This document shows, piece by piece, positions 47,055 through 57,600 of a stretch of 64,000 nucleotides of DNA. The notes under the pieces are model-generated. The model did no database searches. It was not told where the DNA came from and saw nothing but the letters and a program-made list of their open reading frames with translations. The number at the start of each line of letters is the position of its first letter. Within the stretch, counting starts at the first letter, position 1. This DNA comes from Alviniconcha marisindica (lineage: Eukaryota; Mollusca; Gastropoda; Provannidae), in the NCBI GenBank assembly GCA_018857735.1, contig JABMCL010000453.1, positions 1,234,501 to 1,298,500 on the forward strand, given 5' to 3'. A program made the translations under genes and the position numbers.

Positions 47055-50000
47055 CTGCAACAGTCCAAGTAAGGTCATATCCCTGTCTGAGCCCCCAGCA
47101 CTCTTAAGACCAGTGCTTAAATCTGCTTTTCCTGATGTCAAAAGCCAGCTGACAAAAGCCCCCCCCCCCCCCCCCCCCCCCCAACACCAGTGTATTACAC
47201 AGCAACTTTTTTGAAGAGCTGTCAGCCACACCCATGCTGCTGTGAGAACTGAGAACACAAAGAGATGCCAGAGAGGATAGCTACACAGCACCCCAACAAC
47301 AACAAAAGCCTGGCACATCTACACACCAAGTCAGGCTGAAGCCCAGGCTGACCACGGGATCAGGATCCACAGGATGACGGTGTAAACCCGCTGAAAAAGC
47401 ATGCAACCACTCACCTGGCAAAATCATGCAACCACTGAGCAACATCATACAACCACTTACTCAGCTCAGCACTATCAGGTAACTGCCTTACTCAGCAATG
47501 TCCTATAACCAACCACTTACTGAGCCCCTTCATGCCACTACTTACTCAGCAATGGCCTATAACCAACCACTTACTGAGCCACTTCGTGCCACTACTTACT
47601 CAGCAATGGCCTATAACCAACCACTTACTGAGCCCCTTCGTGCCACTACTTACTCAGCAATGTCCTATAACCAACCACTTACTGAGCCCCTTCATGCCAC
47701 TACTTACTCAGCAGTGTCCTATAACCAACCACTTACTGAGCCCCTTCGTGCCACTACTTACTCAGCAGTGTCCTATAACCAACCACTTACTGAGCCCTTC
47801 ACGCCACTACTTACTCAGCAATGTCTTATAACCAACCACTTACTGAGCCCCTTCATGCCACTACTTACTCAGCAATGTCCTATAACCAACCACTTAATGA
47901 GCCCTTCATGCCACTACTTACTCAGCAACAAAGTCCAGAGGGGTCCAGGTGGAGAAGTCTCCCTGGGCCATCCACTTCCTGTTCATGGGGGTGTCCAGTG
48001 TCACCCTGTCAGCAATATCATCATCATCATCAATCAACACCATCATTGTCACCCATCAACATCATCATGGCAGCAGCTTGTCTTCTATCACAGGGGTGTC
48101 CATGTCACCCTGTCATCAACATCATCATCAACAATCAACATCATCATGGCAGCAGCTTGTCTTCTATCACAGGGGTGTCGAGTGTCACCCTGTCATCAAC
48201 ATCATCATCATCAACAATCAACATCATCATGGCAATAGCTTGTCTTCTATCACAGGAGTGTCCAGTGTCACCCCATCATCAACAATCAACATTATCATGG
48301 CAGCAGCTTGTCTTCTATCACAGGGGTGTCCAGTGTCACCCTGTCATCATCAACAATCAACATCATCATGGCAGCAGCTTGTCTTCTATAACAGGGGTGT
48401 CCAGTGTCACCCTGTCATCAACATCATCATCATGGCAGTAGTTTCTCTTCTATCACAGGAGTGTCCAGTGTCACCCTGTCATCAATCATCATCAACATGG
48501 CAGTAGTTTCTCTTCTATCACAGGGGTGTCCAGTGTCACCCTGTCATCAATCATCATCATCATGGCTGCAGTTTCTCTTCTATCACAGGAGTGTCCAGTG
48601 TCACCCTGTCATCAATCATCATCATCATCATGGCAGTAGTTTCTTTTCTATCACATGGGTGTCCAGTGTCACCTTGTCATCAATCATCATCATCATGGCA
48701 GTAGTTTCTCTTCTATCACATGGGTGTCCAGTGTCACCCTGTCATCACCAATCATCATCACGGCAGTAGTTTCTCTTCTATTACAGGGGTGTCCAGTGTC
48801 TCTGTCATCACCAATCAACATCTTCATCAGTATCACCTCAGCAGCTTGTCTACTTAGATGGAATGCAAAGTGGTTGGAATGCAACAGGCACCAGAGAATG
48901 CAGTCAAGCAAAGTAGAGAATGCACAGCAGAGTTCAGGTTTATTTTGCAGCAGAAAATTTTCAAGCACAAACACAATGGCTCTTGCACACATATAATTTT
49001 ATAACAGTGCAGTGAAAGAAAACACACTCTTGCTAAAACCAAATCAGTTCTCTGGACAACAAAATGGACAATATTAGTTTTTTCCTGGCCTGCACAAATA
49101 CAATTTTCTCAACAATAACTAAACCAATTAAACTGTGAACAATGCCAAATTGAAGCTTCAGTCACAATCTTTCAAACCATGTGAACAGAATACACAAACA
49201 AGACTTAATTATTTTACACCATGAGTGGGAAGCGTGGCTTATGCCAGTCTATATCCAGATTTGTGCAACAAAATCACAGCTAACACAGTGTACAATCAGC
49301 AGATGCCAGAATCTTTACCTCGATGAAGGAGGGCACTGGTGAAAGAAGAAAGCAGAACTCACGGTAGAATGGCAACAGCCAGACTGTCGGTTGGCATTCC
49401 ACTGTTCTCAGCACCAAGACTCTGCACCAACTGATGGACGGCTGCCTTGGCCAGTCCATAGCCAATCATGCCTGTCACAACAGGAAGACAAAGCATCATG
49501 CAGACAGCACAGAACTCACAGCTGGTGGGCAGTCTACAGTCCCTCATACCTGGCAGCCTATGCTGAGACAGAACATCTACAACACAGCACAGAACTCACA
49601 GCTGGTGGACAGTCCATAGTCCACCACACCTGGCAGCCTGTGTGGGCACAGAACATCTACAACACAGCACAGAACTCACAGCTGGTGGACAGTCCATAGT
49701 CCACCATACCTGGTGGCCTGTGTGGACATAGAACATCTACAACACAGCACAGAACTCACAGCTGGTGGACAGTCCATAGTCCACAGCACCTGAGTGCGGC
49801 ACATAGAACATCTACAACACAGCACAGAACTCACAGCTGGTGGACAGTCCATAGTCCACCACACCTGGCAGCCTGTGTGGGCACAGAACATCTACAACAC
49901 AGCACAGAACTCACAGCTGGTGGACAGTCCATAGTCCACCACACCTGGCAGCCTGTGTGGGCACAGAACATCTACAACATACCACAGAACTTAATACACT

Positions 50001-50348
50001 TAACTTGGACTTGAAAAAACACACCATGATTTTGTTTGCAGAATATTCTGTCAACTGTCAAAGGTGAAAATCAATGAAACTTAACAACAACAACAATAAA
50101 ATAATCAGGGAACAGTGCACACTAGTACGATTGAGTAGAACTGCTAAAAGGTTTCATTTTCTTGTACAATGACAAGCACTTGTATAAAAATTTATAACTT
50201 ATATATTATATATATTATGAGACTGAAATAGTTGAGTGACTTTGCTGTTAACCTGGGTCAAAGGGATGCAACTCCTACTTCTGAAAATCCGTTTTAGTTT
50301 GGCAACACAAACTGCCACTTGCCAGAACCCCCCCTTTCTTCATCTGTT

Positions 50349-50396
<48 letters not shown>

Positions 50397-53300
50397 AGGA
50401 TACAGAGAGAACAACAGCATAATTACAGTTCTGATCTACTTTACTTACAACAATACAAGTACTCTGAATGTTTGCACCTTGTGCTCATTTGAGGAAAGGC
50501 ACAGATACATATTCAATATTATTAATGGTAGTATACTGATACTTGATTCTATGAATACATGTATTACACCACCTCATTTAATACCACTGGCTGATTAACT
50601 TTTATCTGACCTAGCACAGTTGCATTCATGCATGAACATACAACACCCCCCCCCTGCCCACACACACTTACCAGGAGTACCAGCAAGAGCAGGCTGAGCC
50701 CCTGGCAAGGTCAGCACACCACCGTTTTTCAGGTAGCGTGAAGCCAGGCTGGCAGCAATGACTGAAGTCCACACACTCTGCTTCCACATGTTGTCAGCAC
50801 TCTCGATCAGCTCTGAAACAGAGCAATGCTTCTGCTGTCAGCACTCTCGATCAGCTCTGAAACAGAGCAACGCTTCTGCTGTCAGCATTCTCGATCAGCT
50901 CTGAAACAGAGCAACGCTTCTGCTGTCAGCACTCTCGATCAGCTCTGAAACAGTGCAATGCTTCTGCTGTCAGCACTCTTGATCAGCTCTGAAACAGAGC
51001 AACGCTTCTGCTGTCAGCACTCTCGATCAGCTCTGAAACAGTGCAACACTTCTGTTATCATATATATTATATAGAATATCATATTTAGGTTAATATGTAT
51101 CATGTGAGCGCTCAGGGCGTTGATGAGCGCATGATAAATGTACATTATTATTACTGTTATCAGCACTCTTGATCAGCTCTGAAACAGTGCAAAGCTTCTG
51201 TTGTCAGCACTCTTGTTCAGCTCTGAAACGGTGCAACGCTTCTGCTGTCAGCACTCTCGATCAGCTCTGAAACAGAGCAACGCTTCTGCTGTCAGCACTC
51301 TCGATCAGCTCTGAAACAGTGCAACGCTTCTGCTGTCAGCACTCTCGATCAGCTCTGAAACAGTGCAACACTTCTGATATCATATATATATTATATAGAA
51401 TATCATATTTAGGTTAATATGTATCATGTGAGCTCTCAGGGCGTTGATGAGCGCATGATAAATGTACATTATTATTATTATTATCAGCACTCTTGATCAG
51501 CTCTGAAACAGTGCAAAGCTTCTGTTGTCAGCACTCTTGTTCAGCTCTGAAACAGTGCAAAGCTTCTGTTGTCAGCACTCTTGTTCAGCTCTGAAACAGT
51601 GCAAAGCTTCTGTTGTCAGCACTCTTGTTCAGCTCTGAAACAGTGCAAAGCTTCTGTTGTCAGCACTCTTGTTCAGCTCTGAAACAGTGCAAAGCTTCTG
51701 TTGTCAGCACTCTCGATCAGCTCTGAAACAGTGCAATGCTTCTGTTGTTAGTATTCTCGGTCAACTCTGAGTCTCTCAGTCAGCTATGTCCTATGAAACA
51801 GTGCAACGCTTCTAGACCACAACTCTAGACAGCAGTCAAAATTCACAAACTCTCAAAGATCTCAGTAGCTGAATTATTCATTGGTCACAGACTTTAAAGG
51901 CCTTCAAATTATACGTTTTCCCAAAGCTTTCAGACTGTAGGAAACCCTGTGTCAGCAGTCTATGGGACATGTGGAAGAAGCCCTGAAGAATCAAACTGAC
52001 AAATCTCATCCTAGAGCAATAGAGGTAAAAAAAAAAATCTAAAAAAAATCTGATCACCAGAGAAGAAATCAGAGCAGTGTCATCTGCAATGGACATTTCA
52101 ACAGAAGGGACCAAAGCTACTCTGCATGCATGCATAAGTTTCTTTGGGCCACCAATGCTCCACTATGTGAGCCCACCCAGTATTAGGTAGAAGAATGCAA
52201 TATCATCATCAGTCTTGACTAAAACTTTGAAAACAAGGCTGAATCAATGTGAAATGGAAAAAATGTGTTTCAAAACCTTACTGTCCCATCAGCTGCATAG
52301 GCACAGGGTCATCTCAGGATGAATTCCACATTTAGAACATGGCACTAATCACACCTACAGAGCTGGATCACAGTAGTACACTTTTAGCCACAAAGCTCTG
52401 CCCACATAGACAAGTGGAGCAAACAACACCAAAATGAGTGTTACACTAACTGTGTGGCTAGAAATTAAAAATAAATTAAAAAAACATAAATGCTTGGCAA
52501 TGCATGAAAAACAAAATAACTGGATTTTTTCGGATGACAAATTTTACTGACTTTTGGAACTTGCATTTCCTCCAGCCCAGCCGCCCGCCACGCACAAAAT
52601 GGCATCCACCTTGTCCTCCCCCAAGGTCTCGGCCACGCGAGATGACACTTCATGCTCTTGGTCCCCCCAGGATGCTGCTGGCTTCACCACGAAGTTGGCA
52701 TCAGCTTCTTCATTTGGAGACAGGTCAATGGAGCCCACCCACTGCACTCAGTCAATCATTTCAAAATTTTGTTCAATGTTCTAAACCAGTGAATGTTACC
52801 TATGCTCTACAGCTGTACAAGCAAACACAAGAGGGTGATCCTTGCCACAAAGAGTGCTGCCTGGGTCTATGATACATCTGCCTCCTGGCTCTCTCTAAAC
52901 CACTCTGGAGTCTAATACAAAACCCCACTCTTCATTTTCTGATGGCAGAGTGACCACAAGATTCAAGATTACTTTATTACCTCATCAGAGAAATTAAAAC
53001 GTGGCTGAACATTAACCACATCACAGAACACAATAACACATGTATATTTTATATTTTAAAACTCAAAGAACAGTTATTGAAAATCATCAGACTGTTGTGT
53101 TGCTGTCACTGGGGTGGGGTTGGGGGGTCTGCATGAAGACAGTTACAGTAAATAACTTGTGATTTACCCCCAGTCAACTATTATGGTTATATCAGGGTGA
53201 TGCACAAAGACAACAACAACAATTGGTGTGTCTTCAGCAGGCCCCTTGACACAAACATGTCAAGAGTGTTGGCTGCTGTTGACTCTGATGTGACCTCTTC

Positions 53301-54274
53301 CATTGCTTGATGGTTCTGGCCAGGACTGAAAACTGTATTATGTGAGGCACTGTGGTTGTCAGAGTTGTGGCCTGGATGCTGACAATCTGTGAGTGGCTGT
53401 AGTTTGCTTACATTAGAAAACAATATAGCCCTAATCCCCGACTGGAATGGACTGCCTCAGGAAGTTGCGGACCTTGGACTGCTTTAAGTCTGGGTTTGCC
53501 ACCCAAATAATGTCACAATCTTACTCAAATTGGACATTCAATGGAAGAAGAAAGAGAAGAAGAAGATACAAACAAAAAACAAAACAACAAACAAACGCAA
53601 ACAACAATAACGAACAACGAGCTCTTGGACTTGGAATTGGATGCCTATTATTGAAAGAGTATCATTTTTGTCCTGCTTTGACGCTTGGAAGTTCAACACG
53701 TTCCGTTACGAAAATGGCAACAACAACAACAAAAAATCGCTGCTATGTATGAATGCAGATCCAGATAGACAAAAAGAAACATTGGGGAAAACATTTCAAT
53801 ACTGCCCCCCTCCCAACAACCGTCTGCTACAGCCAGCTGTGAAATGGATTCCACACGAGATGCAAAGCACGGACACTGTTTCTGCCTTCACAAATGCATA
53901 AAATGGCCAAGCAGACAGCAATGCCATTACTTTCAGGCTGCATGTGAGCTAGCCTAATGGAAAACCGTAATCTGAAAACAAAATCAATAACAGCATAAGG
54001 TGGGGAGAACGTAATGATTAGCCTCGGCTATGCCGGCAGTACTTCGATCTCGTTGGCTTTGAGCTGGTGGTGGTGTTGTGACTTGTCGGACCTGATTCGA
54101 AGAACCGAACGTATGTTTCAGTAACACTGTCCAGATAACACAATACAAGTGTGTTCACATGCGCAAACATATACCCGTTACTACACTCACGTAATTCTTT
54201 GACTTGAAGAGCTTGACACAAGCAGAACCAAGAGCGCCTTTGCCACCGTACACAAGCACACGTTTTGTCGCCAT
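46952..54274 (-). CDS. QDPR: Dihydropteridine reductase (6 exons, complete, 236 aa)
   Basis: Six exons (54274-54191, 52741-52552, 50812-50672, 49471-49363, 48005-47922, 47054-46952) join without frame breaks to 236 residues, against 244 in the human protein. The enzyme is cytosolic and uses NAD(P)H to reduce quinonoid dihydrobiopterin to tetrahydrobiopterin, the cofactor of the aromatic amino acid hydroxylases. Seen here: the N-terminal nucleotide-binding glycine loop ([15 protein letters not shown], residues 6-20), [15 protein letters not shown] about 72-86, MWKQSVW about 100-106, the catalytic YxxxK of short-chain dehydrogenases at Y143 and K147 ([14 protein letters not shown]), [10 protein letters not shown] from 176, and a C-terminus with PPSGSL and KTEL as in the family. 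All key residues are intact. It is divergent to KCMF1. Three of its ten internal splice junctions abut tandem arrays made of the junction itself. Confidence 0.95.
47460..47921. repeat. Minisatellite from the QDPR exon 5 donor, 54-bp dimeric unit, about 8 copies
   Basis: On the minus strand each unit has TTGCTGAGTAAGTAGTGGCA (as at the true donor) and a diverged half GGCTCAGTAAGTGGTTGG, so each 54-bp unit holds two GTAAGT sequences. Confidence 0.9.
47922..48005 (-). CDS. QDPR: QDPR exon 5
   Basis: The acceptor GCTGACAG precedes 48005; it encodes [18 protein letters not shown] and [11 protein letters not shown], ending GA before GTAAGT at 47921. Arrays derived from its own acceptor and donor flank it on both sides. 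Confidence 0.92.
   Translation of the reverse strand, partial: GDTGHPHEQEVDGPGRLLHLDPSGLCC
48006..48830. repeat. Minisatellite from the QDPR exon 5 acceptor, about 60-80-bp unit, 11 copies
   Basis: On the minus strand each unit holds GACAGGGTGACACTGGACAC then CCC, identical to the acceptor and first 18 exon bases, then TGTGATAGAAGAC and a variable (ATG/ATC)n triplet stretch that accounts for the length changes. Confidence 0.9.
49363..49471 (-). CDS. QDPR: QDPR exon 4 (catalytic YxxxK)
   Basis: The acceptor CCTGTTGTGACAG precedes 49471; it encodes [19 protein letters not shown] and [15 protein letters not shown], with Y143 and K147, ending CC before GTGAGT at 49362. Confidence 0.93.
49495..49990. 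repeat. Minisatellite in QDPR intron 3, about 80-bp unit, 6 copies
   Basis: The unit contains CTACAACACAGCACAGAACT, CACAGCTGGTGGACAGTCCA and CCTGGCAGCCTGTGTGGGCA. On the minus strand it holds GTGAGTTCTG, ten bases shared with the exon 4 donor, but little else matches. Confidence 0.88.
50349..50394. repeat. (GT)n microsatellite in QDPR intron 3
   Basis: About 22 GT units. Confidence 0.95.
50672..50812 (-). CDS. QDPR: QDPR exon 3
   Basis: The acceptor CTCTGTTTCAG precedes 50812. It encodes [15 protein letters not shown] through [11 protein letters not shown] and ends at donor GTAAGT at 50671. The acceptor and the first 21-22 exon bases are repeated about 16 more times in the upstream intron. 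Confidence 0.93.
51057..51160. repeat. Retroelement tail embedded in the 44-bp array, copy 1
   Basis: TATCATGTGAGCGCTCAGGG through GCATGATAAATGTACATTAT with an (ATT)n end looks like a SINE/LINE 3' tail. The near-identical copy 2 at 51,378-51,485 shows it was amplified with its flanking units. Confidence 0.65.
51378..51485. repeat. Retroelement tail embedded in the 44-bp array, copy 2
   Basis: Nearly identical to 51,057-51,160 (GAGCTCTC against GAGCGCTC). The shared flanks indicate a higher-order duplication of about 320 bp. Confidence 0.65.
52552..52741 (-). CDS. QDPR: QDPR exon 2
   Basis: After acceptor TGAGTGCAG it reads [17 protein letters not shown] through [14 protein letters not shown] and ends AAA-A before GTCAGT at 52551. 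The join to exon 3 gives [15 protein letters not shown], the same length as the human protein here. Confidence 0.93.
53151..53202 (-). repeat. Dispersed short repeat A, copy 4 (reverse, diverged)
   Basis: ACCCCCAGTCAACTATTATG then GTTATATCAGGGTGATG; the 3' side matches copy 3. Confidence 0.55.
53430..53520 (+). mobile_element. Possible retrotransposon C-terminal remnant in QDPR intron 1
   Basis: In two frames the text reads [13 protein letters not shown] and [10 protein letters not shown], resembling the WNxLP...FK end of non-LTR ORF2 with a frameshift. It is short and weak. Confidence 0.35.
54191..54274 (-). CDS. QDPR: QDPR exon 1 (nucleotide-binding start)
   Basis: ATG at 54274 starts 28 codons ending KSKNY, phase 0, donor GTGAGT at 54190. 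The start codon lies inside AATATGGCGAC, a perfect match to the YY1-type element AAnATGGCGnC. Confidence 0.93.
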
Positions 54275-54622
54275 ATTGCCTACTTCTCAACCTCATTTGA
54301 CCCTGTGACCTTATGACGTAATATAATTTGCTGAAATTTTCATGTCTCGAAAGAAATATTGATTTTAGTGGATTTATTTCGCGCTCTGCAACATAGAAAC
54401 AAAATTCTGTTTTCCTAAAGATCGGACCAGCTTTTTAAACTCTCGCTATGATCGGAATTATGTACGAGAATCAACGTGACGTCATTATGGCCACTGGTAG
54501 CTGAATGTGTCGAGTAATTTGGAATGAACTGAAACTGAGACGCCTGTAGTGTTTACATGTTAACATAGCCCTTGCAAGTGACTTATTTCGAAACTGTATT
54601 TTGTTCAGATTTGTCGTCAACT
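54275..54622. promoter_or_regulatory. Probable bidirectional promoter between QDPR (-) and KCMF1 (+)
   Basis: The two start codons face away from each other, 348 bp apart, with no tandem repeat between them. The interval has a perfect palindromic CRE, TGACGTCA (54477-54484), and a second CRE/ATF-like TGACGTAA (54314-54321). A YY1-type element overlaps the QDPR ATG. I see no convincing TATA box for either gene. Shared control by CREB/ATF factors is inference. Confidence 0.65.
54477..54484. promoter_or_regulatory. Perfect cAMP response element TGACGTCA
   Basis: An eight-base palindrome matching the full CRE, 139 bp upstream of the KCMF1 ATG and 203 bp upstream of the QDPR ATG. Confidence 0.55.
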
Positions 54623-54638
54623 ATGTCCAGGCACGAAG
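54623..54638 (+). CDS. KCMF1: KCMF1 coding exon 1 (16 nt)
   Basis: ATGTCCAGGCACGAAG encodes MSRHE and the first base of Gly6, followed by donor GTGAGT. MSRHEG is the invariant start of KCMF1 proteins, which identifies this very short exon. Confidence 0.93.
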
Positions 54639-57600
54639 GTGAGTTGTTGAAGAAGGTTGACTTTTTTTCCCTCAACATGGCTTCTCCGTCTGCGAAACGC
54701 AAAACATTTCAGGATTTTCCGATATAAGTGAATGTCACATTCCATGCAGGAAGTTGAGCATAGTGTGGTATCGTGGTTGCTTGAGACTGAAAGTAACCTA
54801 CAAACTGTATCTAAGAAATTATTGCTGAAGATTTAGTGAACTAGTGCAACATAAACGTTGAAGTCTGCCAAGACAACTGCAACTTCCGTTTCTAATCTTA
54901 CCTGTTTACCTCATTCGTAAGACCAAGTAACATCTTTGAAGACAATGTTTAGTGACCCAAGCAGTGTTTACACGTGTACATTTTACTTTGCACTTTTACA
55001 GGTAGACTTTGTTTGTACTTAGCTGCACAGCCATCGAGACGAAGCTCTATTTCCCCACACCCCTCTAAATTGAAGTGGACCTTGGCATTACAAATATAAC
55101 CCTATTGTGGTGAACTTGAACTAGCTGCCTTAAGTCTTTGTTTTGATTATGCCCTTCTTGATTTTGATATATGCAGTGAGAATACAGTACCCAATACAAT
55201 AATAGCCTGTTGCTACTTCTGTTTTTGCATTTACATTATTCTTATTAATGTTAATGCTGAACCTACATCGTGACATTCACACAGAATGCTGCTGACAGAC
55301 ATTGATGCAAGTGGTGTGAATGCTGGAAACAGTCTCATTGTTACTTTGTAATCAAAACTCTGCAGATGGGTTGTTCACAAAAATTGTGTGCCACTTGGGT
55401 TAAATTACTTTTAATTAGTTCTGTACATATTAATGATATTTCAAAGCAATCTTTTAATTTTATTGCAATGTCAGCATTTTTATTTCATGTCTTGCTCTTA
55501 CAAGTCGTAGTATGCTGTTGTGAACGATAATAAAAATAATATTGAATGCCAGTGTTGTGTATTAACTATTATGCACTTTAAATCGGATTGATGTTGCTAA
55601 GTGAATTGAAAATGGCGCCACTGCTTCATGACATTGCCAACACAATTGAAAAGAAAGTCAGGAACTTCATAAAAACCACACAGTGACAATGCATTTAACT
55701 AAAACTGGCCATATCAAATGTATTTCTTATGTTGGAAACATGTTTGTCTTCAGTTGAGGTAGAAAATTATAAATATTTAACCTTTTCAGAAAGTATTGAT
55801 AACACAACTCATTTCCACACACATAAAGTAGGAAACTGGCAATGAATGATGCAGCATTCACAAATACAGTACGGAACTACTTTCATAGCTGTCAACCCCT
55901 TTTGTGAATAAACCTTAGTCCAGAGTTTGTGAACCTGTATTTCCCTTATGCAGGCCGGGGTCTTTTGTTTTTTCATTGGTAGCAGCAAACCGGCACGTGC
56001 GGCAGTGGAAGGAAGAAGCAATGCTGTGCTAAATACGCATGCACAACTTCAAATCTCACTTCCAACGAGATTTTGTAGCCTATTGCACTAGGCCAGTCTG
56101 TGCATTTGGCGATGGCGTGCATCAGCTGCTCATTCAACAGTTTTTCTGTCTTTTTGCTCAGTTTAAAACTACAACAAAATCTCATGAAAATTATTTTTTC
56201 CTGTGTTCATTTTTCGGCATGACCATATCCCCCCAAAATAATGAAAAAATTATTTTATACTGGTAAACTATGGCTTGACAGGTATGTACTTTTAACATCT
56301 GATACACAGTACCAGTTGTTGTATGTGGATACATGTTTAATAATAGTCCTGAAGTATAATATGATTATGAACAGCGAAATTTGAACAAAGCTTATTTGTG
56401 AGATTGTCATTTTCTGTTTGAAACGTTAGAGTTGTAATTCCGATTTGCAGTATCAGTTCCATTGAGAAAAGACTTAGGGCCTACTTTCAGTTTCACATGG
56501 ATCAGTCTGTACAAACCATGCGAAAGGTGAATGTGCACATCTGTGCACTTTTGTGAGTCCTTTGTTTGACCAATCTGTTTTGAGGGTTTTGGTTTTACTT
56601 CTACCAAGTCACAGCGTGGTTGTTTGCTAATGGTTAATGGAAATGAGAGTGCTGGTTACTCATTGAAGGTAAGTTTGTGTGCTTTTTGAAACTTGTGATT
56701 TAAAAAAAAAGATTATTGTTCTTGAATGAATATTTTATCATTTATGTTTGTGATTGACAAAATTTAATAATTTTATTTGCCCTAAAACAGTAAAGGCTTG
56801 CAGATTGTGATCGGAATGTCTAGAAGCGAGATCAAAAAAATTAAGGTCTGTTTAGATGGATGATAAAAAATTGTGATTAAACTGTCACCAAAATGACCAT
56901 CATTGCATTTAATTTATAAATACAGCAGCAAGAGTGCTTTTATTTTAAATTGAGGTAATCAAAATCCAACCTTACTTCTTAGTGTTTACTACTGTCATAG
57001 TATTACTGAAGCAGTGTTGATCGCATGCTTTGGTGTTATACTTTTTACTGTTAAGCAGATGTTGTTTTTTCTTTTTCTTTCTTTTTCACATGCATCGGGG
57101 GAAAATGATGAACCTACAGCTACATGCACATAGAAGCTGTACATTTGCAGTTCTAACTTCTATGTTACAAAGTTACCAATGAACCCCCATTTAAATGAAA
57201 CTGATTCACTTCTTGTTCTTCTGTTTGTTTCAGTTTGAACAGAATCAAATGTTTAGTATTTTTAAAATCCCTTTTCACTTACTTTGTCTCTTTGTATTCA
57301 CAAATCCATGGCTTGCCCGAGTGAATCAATCCAAGCATGAACATCATCACATGGAGAGTGGCTATTTTGCTTTCACTAGTTTCAGTGTTATGAAGTTAAT
57401 CAAACACACACTGTTACAGTGACTGTAATTGGTTGTTAACAATAACATGCTTTTTCAGTGAATTTTTGTTTGAACATAAAATGTTTTTGTTAATTGTTTC
57501 CCCCTTCAGTTATTTTACACAAATCATTAAAAAAATGACTTGATGTTGAACTTGCTCGAGAGACTGTAACCACACATTAGCATTGACTTGAACTTGAAGT

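Larger units (their letters stand above)
50813..51775. repeat. Minisatellite from the QDPR exon 3 acceptor, 44-bp unit, about 16 copies
   Basis: On the minus strand the unit is TCTGTTTCAG-AGCTGATCGA then GAGTGCTGACA and GCAGAAGCGTTGC: the acceptor plus about 21 exon bases. Two 100-bp blocks (51,057-51,160 and 51,378-51,485) interrupt it. Confidence 0.92.
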
